Positions 57,719-64,000 of a stretch of 64,000 nucleotides of DNA are shown one piece after another (the stretch's first letter is position 1; each line of letters opens with the position of its first letter). The translations under genes were made by a program, and so were the position numbers. The stretch lies in contig BSBM01000372.1 of assembly GCA_027924585.1 (NCBI GenBank), positions 30,436,001 to 30,500,000 on the forward strand. Direction: 5' to 3'. The notes beneath the pieces were generated by a model. The model searched no databases and had not been told where the DNA came from. It saw nothing but the letters and a program-made list of their open reading frames with translations. The DNA is from Larix kaempferi. Taxonomy: Eukaryota; Streptophyta; Pinopsida; Pinales; Pinaceae.

Positions 57719-58400
57719 TTTTCTACATGCTCAAAAATTTGTTTCATGGAATGATTAAGTTACTATGTTTTCCAAGAATACATGCATCACAATATTTCAG
57801 ATTCTTTGGAATGGTGGGAAAACTAGAGACACAATTCTTTTTCAACAAATGGAGACTATCATAATTGATATGCCCATATCTAGAATGTCACAAAAGACTG
57901 GATGACAATGTTCCTTCTTCATGCTTATTGTGTTATGAAAAATGTTGAGCTCTTGCACATGTCCCTTTCATCTTCAATAGTCTAGCATGTTCCCATCAAG
58001 TCATGATGACTTGGTTGTGAAAGGATCTCCTTATCTCAACTTTCCCATTGAATTTATGGATGGAATGACCTGTTTTCAAATCCACACAAGAGACAATACG
58101 TTTCTCTGCAACTCTGAAAGATAGAGAACATTATGCAACATAAAGTCAGGGAATCCAAGCAGTTTGAGATTGATGGTTCCAATTCCCTTGGGATTGAGGA
58201 TGGAATTATCTACACAATATACTACACCATCTACATTGTCATTCAATTCTTCAAAAAAATCTTTTTTGAATGTCATGCGGTATTGAATCTATGTCAAGCA
58301 ACCAAGTATCTCTCCAAGATGCAAATGAAGTATTGAATGAAACTTCATTTATACCAATATTATAGTGTGAAACAATAAAATGAGTGGATTCGGAAGGTTT

Positions 58401-59599
58401 ACCCACATCAGGGGATTTGCCTTTTGCTTCTTTCTTCTAGTCATGCTTATAGATCACAACATTGGAGGATATTTAAAAGTTCAAAATGGTGATTTTTATA
58501 TAAAATTTATGCTTATGTTGAGGGTTGCAGAAAATAGAAGAATATTTCAAGAATTAAAGATGGTTATTTTTATATAAAATTTATGTTTTAGAGGAGAACC
58601 CACAAGGAATAGCAAGCCATTTAAACAAATATATATTAAGTGAAAGGAAGTGAGTGTTATAGTGGAAAGTGAGAAAAGTGGATCACACTTTGTTTGTAGT
58701 TATACATCTTCATTGTGTAACACATCTATTAACATTTAGTTATCTTCAACCTCTCTTATGTGAGTTTTCTATTAGTGATATGACTAACTACATTTCTAAT
58801 TGGAAGGACACTAATGTCCTTGAATTATTATTTTTTCCTGGAGGTTTAAATGTAGAAACTTCCACTAGCATTTTTTTAAGTTGATATTTGAATAACACAT
58901 ATGGTTAAGCAATCATTCTCTCAACACTGTAATAGGACTAAGATAAATGTAATAGAGTAACCATCCAATGGTGTTTATAGATATTATTATTTTTAGCAAT
59001 TAGTACGTACATGTTTCTAGTATTTTCTATGTTTGACAAGATTTTAGTTAATAATATCTATTTTTTTATAATCTATTGTGTTTGATAAATTCAGTAGCAC
59101 TTCCAATTTTTGATGACATTTCCATATAAACAAAAAAAATTCTATTGAAAAATATACAAGGATTGATTTGCAGGTCCAATTATAGAAATCACACACACAC
59201 ACACACATAATAGTTTTATTATGTTGAAATACTTTTGTGTCAAAATTAAAGCAGAGCTTATGAAAATACAATATTGTGAAATTCAATTATGGAACATGGA
59301 AAATTTGAAGGATCCACAATTTTCCTAAAGTGCGGAAACCTTGACAAAACTTATTAATTCTTAAATTTCGAACCATAAAAAATGTTTGGTGACATTTTTG
59401 TAAAAATATTCAAATTTCTAAGGATTTTATATAGTTTCTAGAAAACTTTTGGTGATGTTTAGAGTAAAATATTCTTATCATGTGGAATTTGGGCAACCAT
59501 TTTAGAAAAAAAATGAAAAATTGACAAATATATTTTTGTAAAAAAATGTTGAAAATTAACCCACAGGCTAAATTTTGCCTCTAAAATTTTCTTTGTTAT
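58401..59599. other. AT-rich gene-free region
   Basis: A short duplication around ATGGTTATTTTTATATAAAA occurs at about 58485-58580, and a (CA)n run lies at 59191-59207. Nothing else is recognised. Confidence 0.5.
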
Positions 59600-59906
59600 G
59601 GAATTGTGTTTTTATGCAACAAATTCCCCAAAAGAGCATAAATAGACAAGAAATAGTAGTCAACGCCTTAATAATGAAGAACATAGATGAATAGAAAGCA
59701 TCTTCTAGGGGGAAACCTCCTTATACAATGTACAAGTACACAAGACAAGACAAGATATTTCAAATGAAAATGTCTCATTGATATATATATAGGAGACAAA
59801 GAGGTACAATTACCACTAATGGACTCAAGCCAACATTAATAATATAACAATATTAATATAAAGTGCCCAATTTAGGGGGGAATGAGCCACAATTTAGGGC
59901 TTAGCA
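59600..59906 (-). repeat. Probable 3' LTR of element C
   Basis: It starts TGCTAAGCCC at 59906 (minus strand) right after the polypurine tract and contains a TATATATAT promoter-like stretch near 59785. The far end near 59600 is uncertain and no partner LTR lies in the window. Confidence 0.5.
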
Positions 59907-60619
59907 TGCCCCTCCCCTTCAGACAAGTGTTTTCCTCCATGCTTGGTTAGTTGTGGATTCTTCTGTATGAAGGACTCATCTTCCCATGTCGAATATTATA
60001 CTGGTAAGTTCTTCCACTTGATGAGGTACTCAATAATAGTATGATTTCGTAGTTATTTGGTCATTGTTTCAATGATTTGTTTAGGTTCCAATATGACTTT
60101 CCCTTCTTCATAAAGCTCCATCAAGATGCTTTGAATTTAGATCTTGTCTCCTATTACCTTCTTTAAGCAAGAAACATAGAAAACTAGGTGTACCCTTGAA
60201 TATGAGGGGAGCTTTAATTTGTAAGCCATACTCACCAATCTTCTACAAAACTTTATAAGGACCATAGTACTTGGGTGCTTTTTATTGTCCTTATTTAGGT
60301 TCTTGAGGTACATCTATTTGTAAGGTTGTAGCCTAAAAAATACCCAATCCCCTTCTTCACAACTCCTTTTTCTACGATATCGATATGATTGTTGTTTTAT
60401 CCTGTTTTTTGATATAACCATGTTGTCCTTCAATATATGGAGAACTTCTTGCTAGTGCTTGAGGTGATCTTCCACATCTTGAACTTTAGATTTTCCTTTC
60501 AAGGGATATGTGATAGATGGAGGTTTGTACCCATAAAGTGCCATAAATGGGGACATTTTTTATGACGTATGGAAGGAAGTATTGTGCCACTATTTTTCCA
60601 AAGATAACCATTTTACCCA

Positions 60620-61100
60620 CTATATGTGTTTATCAGATGCAAAGCAGCGAAGATATCCTTCCAAACATTTGTTCACAATCTCAATTTTCCAATTGGATTG
60701 AGGATGATAAGATGAACTATGAGCCAACTGGGTGCCCAAACAAGAAAATAATCCAATCCAAAATTTTCTACTAAAAATTGGATCTCTATCACTTATAGTA
60801 ATCTTCAGGTTTCCATGTAGCATTTGAATTGTTTCCATGAATGCTGCAACTGCTGTACTTGCATTAAATGGGTGAGAGAGTGCACAAAAGTGTGCATACT
60901 TGGTGAGTGATTCTATCAACATCTAGCATAATAACATTCTTCATTTATGACATGGCTAGACCTGTGATAAAATCCATTAAGACGTCCTCCCAATGCTTAC
61001 AAGGTATGTCTAGTGGTTCTAAAAGACCCAGGGTCTTAATTGTTTCAACCTTATTTTGTTGGAAAACCAAACATTCTGCCACGAACCTTTGAACATCAAA
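60620..61100 (-). pseudogene. Element C integrase
   Basis: LTKYAHFCAL, ISDRDPIFSRKFW (second Asp) and SSYHPQSNWKIEIVNKCLEGYL (Glu) identify a chromovirus integrase. The first catalytic Asp, expected just before LTKYAHF, appears as Glu-Ser (IESLTKYA). Frameshifts separate the N-terminal part (61019-61360). Confidence 0.75.
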
Positions 61101-61624
61101 TTTAAGACCTTCCCAAACAAATTCCTTCTTGACCCTATGGTGGGTTTATAGGAATCCTGAGTGCCCTCATATAGGAGAGATGTGTAATTCCAAAAGGACC
61201 TTTTGTTTGAGTTGAGAGTTCTTACATATATATAAGCGATCCGTATACCATATTGAATCATTTCTTCACACAAAAGTATATGATACATTGGGATCCTTTT
61301 GTAGCTTTTGAATGAGCATCCACACTGATAGTCCATTCTTCCCTTGCTTCTACTATCCAATTAGGTTGTATAATAGAAATAACACAAAGTAATGCGTCAA
61401 CATCTTCATCTTTTCTTGAGAGTGCATCTGCCGCCATATTTTGTTTCCCTTTTTTATAGATGATTTCAAATTCATATCCCAACATCTTGGTTACCCATTT
61501 TTGTTGCTCCTCTGAATATAGTCTATGTTCCAAGAAGTATTTAAGACTATCATGATTTGTGTTGACCTTGAAGTGCCTACCTATTAGGTAAGGACGCCAT
61601 TGCTTAAGTGCATGTAATATTTCC

Positions 61625-62410
61625 TGTTGGAATATTCACCAATACCACGAGGGAGGGTGAATTCTTTACCATTTTTAACCATAAGCATATCATGTAACAT
61701 TAACCATTAACAATGACATTCATAATCACATAAAATCATACATAGTGGACAAGAGATTTGAAGTGGAAACCCAAATGGGAGAAAACCACAAAAGATGTTC
61801 TTTTATAATTCATTCATTACAATATTAGGATTTGACTTGGGAGGGACACCCATTCCTAATGCAAGCTCCAACTTACACAAACTGTAAATATCAACTATTT
61901 TAGAGTAAGCTTCAACTTCATGTTGGTTAATTATCTTTGCACTTTTTCCTCAATACTAGTTTTTTTTTTCATTATGATGGTGAAATCTCACCTTTTGTAG
62001 ATAATATAACAACATTGCTCACCATTTGGACAAGTGGACTACATTGTTGATCCATCATCATTGTGTCCAATTCATGAATGACTAGCAATTTTTTTTTGAA
62101 TGGGTGACCTACTCCTAACAAACACTCTATTTGAAAAATTATAAGTTTGAATACCTCAACTCGATTAAATTCAAAACTTGTTGACACAATAATTTTCCTT
62201 ATGAAGGATGGTGCAACAATACCTTTATTCTTCTTATGATGATCAATCATTTTTCTTATAAAGGATGGTGTTGGCACATGTATACCATACAAGGTTGGCT
62301 TCAAGTTTAATATATCAATAGCTCAGGCAACTATTAGCACATATTGATGTTTACCATATAACACAATTATCACACAAGATGATTGGTTGGGGCATCTTGA
62401 GTATTGAATT
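61625..62410. other. Unidentified insertion breaking element C
   Basis: The RNase H frame of element C stops abruptly at 61624, where TGTTGGAATATTCACC begins, a typical LTR start. The following sequence has no recognisable coding domain; the 110-codon minus-strand ORF at 61972-62304 is not recognised. The other border is not found. Confidence 0.4.
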
Positions 62411-62420
62411 TAAATCTTTT

Positions 62421-62459
62421 GGACCCTAAGTGAGAAATCATGCCACGAGACCAAATGCC
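62421..62459 (-). pseudogene. tRNA-Pro 5'-half relic
   Basis: Read on the minus strand, GGCATTTGGTCTCGTGGCAT and on through CTTAGGGT matches the acceptor, D arm and anticodon arm of plant tRNA-Pro; the anticodon position reads AGG. The 3' half is missing. Confidence 0.65.
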
Positions 62460-62612
62460 TTCACATGGACATTGCTCTTCATTCATGAACTATTGTGGAA
62501 TGGTTTTCTTTTGTTGTTAGACAATTTTCTTTGGAATGTGAATGGAAAAATGAATTTGCTTTTCATTTTTTAATGAAGTTGTAGTGATAGTAAAACATTG
62601 AGAGTAAACATT

Positions 62613-62676
62613 TGGTGTCAAAAGTGGGATTTGAATCGATACCCTCGTTTGAGGACCAAAACTTAAAAGACCAAAA
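62613..62676 (-). pseudogene. tRNA-Leu relic, 3' part, with encoded CCA
   Basis: On the minus strand, TCAAATCCCACTTTTGACA is followed by CCA, which plant nuclear tRNA genes do not encode. The T arm, variable arm and part of the anticodon arm are recognisable; the 5' half is lost. Confidence 0.6.
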
Positions 62677-62684
62677 AGTAAAAG

Positions 62685-62770
62685 TGGTGTCATAAATGGG
62701 TTTTGAAACCACACCCCCATTCGAGAATCAAGACTTGAGTACTTGGCCTTAGACCACTTGGCCTTTTGGC
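62685..62770 (-). pseudogene. tRNA-Leu(CAA) relic with encoded CCA
   Basis: The minus strand reads GGCCAAGTGGTCTAAGGCC, then anticodon loop CTCAAGT (anticodon CAA), a long variable arm, GGTTTCAAAACC and ...TTTATGACACCA. All arms can be traced, but base pairs are broken. The end carries CCA, as in the neighbouring relic. Confidence 0.65.
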
Positions 62771-62810
62771 GTAAGAGACAACATGACAAAGTCCATGTGC
62801 TATTGACTTG

Positions 62811-62836
62811 TTGAGAGTGAAATTTGAACCCACTTA
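62811..62836 (-). pseudogene. tRNA-Leu 3'-end fragment
   Basis: TTGAGAGTGAAATTTGAACC on the plus strand corresponds to the acceptor and T arm of the intact tRNA-Leu at 63571-63651. It is very short and may be chance. Confidence 0.35.
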
Positions 62837-62997
62837 CATTTTATATTTTATTGTTCAAATTTTGAGAGTGAAATTATGGTTGTTTTTAATAAAATTGTTT
62901 TTATTAACTTTATTATTTTCAATTTGGTTTATTCTAATTGTTTTTTATCGAGATGTATTTAAGCATAATAAAATATGACGATTATAAAATGAATTTT

Positions 62998-63307
62998 GAT
63001 TGTACACTTGTTACATTCGGGTTAATCTTGTTAATCTACTTAAAGAAATCCAAAATTTCAGATAATATCTAAACGCCTATCGATGCAAAAATATAACATT
63101 TGGATCTTTAATGTTATTCTTGTTTAATATATTCAGATACAATTAGAATCAATAATACTTCAGATTCATGAAATGAATCTCGACTATACACTTGTTACAT
63201 TCGGGTTAATCTTATTGATCCACTTAAGGAAGTCTAAAATCTCAAATAATATCTAAACGCTTATCGACATAAAAGTGTAACCTTTAGATCTTTAATGTTA
63301 TTCTTGG
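62998..63307. repeat. Diverged tandem duplication, offset ~182 bp
   Basis: 62998-63126 and 63180-63307 share TACACTTGTTACATTCGGGT and ATCTTTAATGTTATTCTTG ends with about one change per ten bases. The intervening DNA is unique. Confidence 0.8.
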
Positions 63308-63377
63308 GGTGCATTCGGATTGAACGAATTGAACGGAACCTTTCGCAACCCAAGTCATACCACTAGACCAAATGCCC
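63308..63377 (-). pseudogene. tRNA-Pro relic
   Basis: The minus strand reads GGGCATTTGGTCTAGTGGTA, then TTGGGTTGCGA and a rearranged T arm ending in AATGCACCC. It matches plant tRNA-Pro(TGG) with a deletion in the anticodon stem and an insertion in the T arm. Confidence 0.65.
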
Positions 63378-63474
63378 TTCTCTATAAAGAATGTTGACTT
63401 TGAACAATTCCTATATCATCGCTTGGTTTTGTAGAGTGAACTGAACCACGAAATAAAGTAGCTGAACTAACAAA

Positions 63475-63510
63475 TATGGGGTTTGAACCCTCGCACTTCG
63501 AGACGATTAA
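63475..63510 (-). pseudogene. tRNA 3'-half-like fragment
   Basis: The plus strand TATGGGGTTTGAACCCTCGC corresponds to a T arm, followed by a variable-arm-like CACTTCGAG. Probably Leu- or Ser-type; weak. Confidence 0.35.
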
Positions 63511-63570
63511 GCAAATCTTGGCAATGAAAAAATCAGTACAGAATCTATTAATATAAAAACGCTCACGGTG

Positions 63571-63578
63571 TGTTGAGA

Positions 63579-63611
<33 letters not shown>

Positions 63612-63651
63612 ACCTTAATCTGGCGCCTTAGACCAACTCGGCCATCTCAAC
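63571..63651 (-). tRNA. tRNA-Leu(AAG)
   Basis: 81 nucleotides fold into a full type-II cloverleaf on the minus strand. The acceptor stem is GTTGAGA/TCTCAAC with discriminator A. The D arm is GGCCGAGTTGGTCTAAGGCGCC, here spanning A box positions. The anticodon stem CCAGA/TCTGG has loop TTAAGGT (anticodon AAG). The long variable arm is TGGTCCGAAAGGGC, and the T arm is GTGGGTTCAAATCCCAC. No CCA is encoded. A T-run (complement of 63556-63560 AAAAA) downstream fits a Pol III terminator. Confidence 0.95.
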
Positions 63652-64000
63652 AACTATTTTGATAACATATAACATTTATATATGTATTTAATTCCCATTG
63701 TTGGCCATATAAATAAATCTGTTGACAACAAGAATAAAGGGGTCAATAGTGAACTTCGAATTTCAGTCACTTTTACCACTCCATATTATTCTAGCTGCGT
63801 TGCAGGCTTGATCTATTGCCTTTACCACGTGGCATGAGCCATCCATTCACCTACCAAAGAAACTTAGGCTGGGTCATGTACTTGGTTGATAAAATAAATA
63901 ATTGCTAATCTTAATAACAAGAATCATTATGTGGCAATGTCCCCGCAGTTGTTAATAATAATAACAACTATTGTTATAAGATAGAATATAGAAATATGAT
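63652..64000. other. Intergenic end of the window
   Basis: No gene is recognised. A CACGTGG (G-box-like) lies near 63828-63834, which could belong to the promoter of a gene beyond the window. Confidence 0.3.

Larger units (their letters stand above)
55042..58400 (-). mobile_element. Ty1/copia element 2, 5'-truncated and decayed
   Basis: Minus-strand order from high to low coordinates: pre-integrase segment (58076-58276, LLGFPDFMLHNVLYLSELQR), integrase (57083-57712), linker, RVT_2 reverse transcriptase (55845-56615), RNase H (about 55380-55748), PPT, LTR. This is the copia order (integrase before RT). No gag and no 5' LTR are seen. Frames are broken many times. Confidence 0.85.
59600..61624 (-). 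mobile_element. Ty3/gypsy chromovirus fragment (element C)
   Basis: Minus-strand order: RNase H end (61258-61622, LGYEFEIIYKKGKQNMAADALSRK split over the line), integrase (60620-61100), C-terminal SRF-like part (about 60200-60500), chromodomain (about 59925-60110, EYLIKWKNLP...YSTWEDESFIQKNPQL with one stop), then PPT (complement of CCCCTCCCCTTCAG) and LTR start TGCTAAGCCC at 59906. The chromodomain marks a chromovirus. It is broken at 61624 by other sequence; RT and gag are absent. Confidence 0.85.

Noticed and set aside
61972-62304. 110-codon minus-strand ORF with repeated PSFIRK words
   Set aside because: Unrecognised, AT-rich, with a short internal duplication; kept only as part of an unidentified insertion.
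63541-63570. Second tRNA downstream of tRNA-Leu
   Set aside because: Only a T-run terminator is present; no further cloverleaf.

Overview
This is nuclear DNA from a land plant, most likely a seed plant with a large, transposon-rich genome. A gymnosperm is possible, but I cannot prove it or name a species. The evidence is one 21-exon plasma-membrane H+-ATPase gene with a plant-type 14-3-3 tail, a eukaryotic tRNA-Leu gene, and plant-type Ty3/gypsy, Ty1/copia, CACTA, LINE, SINE and MITE sequences. Most of the window is layered mobile DNA. The only clearly intact protein gene is the proton pump at 41.6-48.3 kb.

Layout. 1-2.3 kb: the end of an unrecognised long ORF followed by LTR-like sequence. 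2.37-3.87 kb: a 760-bp tandem duplication. 4.5-6.16 kb: the end of a CACTA transposon, with a transposase first exon, minisatellites rich in the telobox AAACCCTAA, and a terminal CACTA end. 6.25-34.4 kb: a decayed Ty3/gypsy element (element A) with two 1.97-kb LTRs. Its pol gene is split by a nested second Ty3/gypsy element (element B, 12.46-28.69 kb) and its integrase is split again by a fold-back MITE (29.15-29.74 kb).

Element B is the most unusual part. Its gag-protease-extra RNase H-RT-RNase H-integrase frame is continuous except for three stop codons. Its complete (3') LTR is about 6.3 kb long and carries, upstream of the LTR TATA box, a decayed ORF of about 1,100 codons with a globular N-terminal half and a coiled-coil C-terminal half. 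Its 5' LTR has lost 3.35 kb of this by an internal deletion. Both LTRs also carry a GC-rich, palindrome-laden tandem repeat. The ORF at the very start of the window has the same overall architecture and the same kind of downstream sequence, so LTR-borne ORFs of this type seem to recur.

34.4-41.2 kb: intergenic DNA with tRNA-derived SINEs, local duplications, a G-run repeat and a 5'-truncated LINE on the minus strand. 41.2-48.7 kb: the H+-ATPase gene, with a G-box and TACGG-motif cluster upstream, two upstream ORFs in the leader and a hairpin minisatellite in intron 1. 48.7-61.6 kb: a tandem repeat, two copies of one copia family (minus strand) and a chromovirus-type gypsy fragment (minus strand). 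62.4-63.65 kb: a cluster of tRNA-derived relics (Pro and Leu types, two with an encoded CCA) beside an intact tRNA-Leu(AAG) gene.

Order of events that can be read from the nesting: element A inserted first, then element B and the MITE inserted into it. A CACTA element sits in A-family sequence just left of A's left LTR. Boundaries were found by reading repeated sequence by eye and may be off by some bases.
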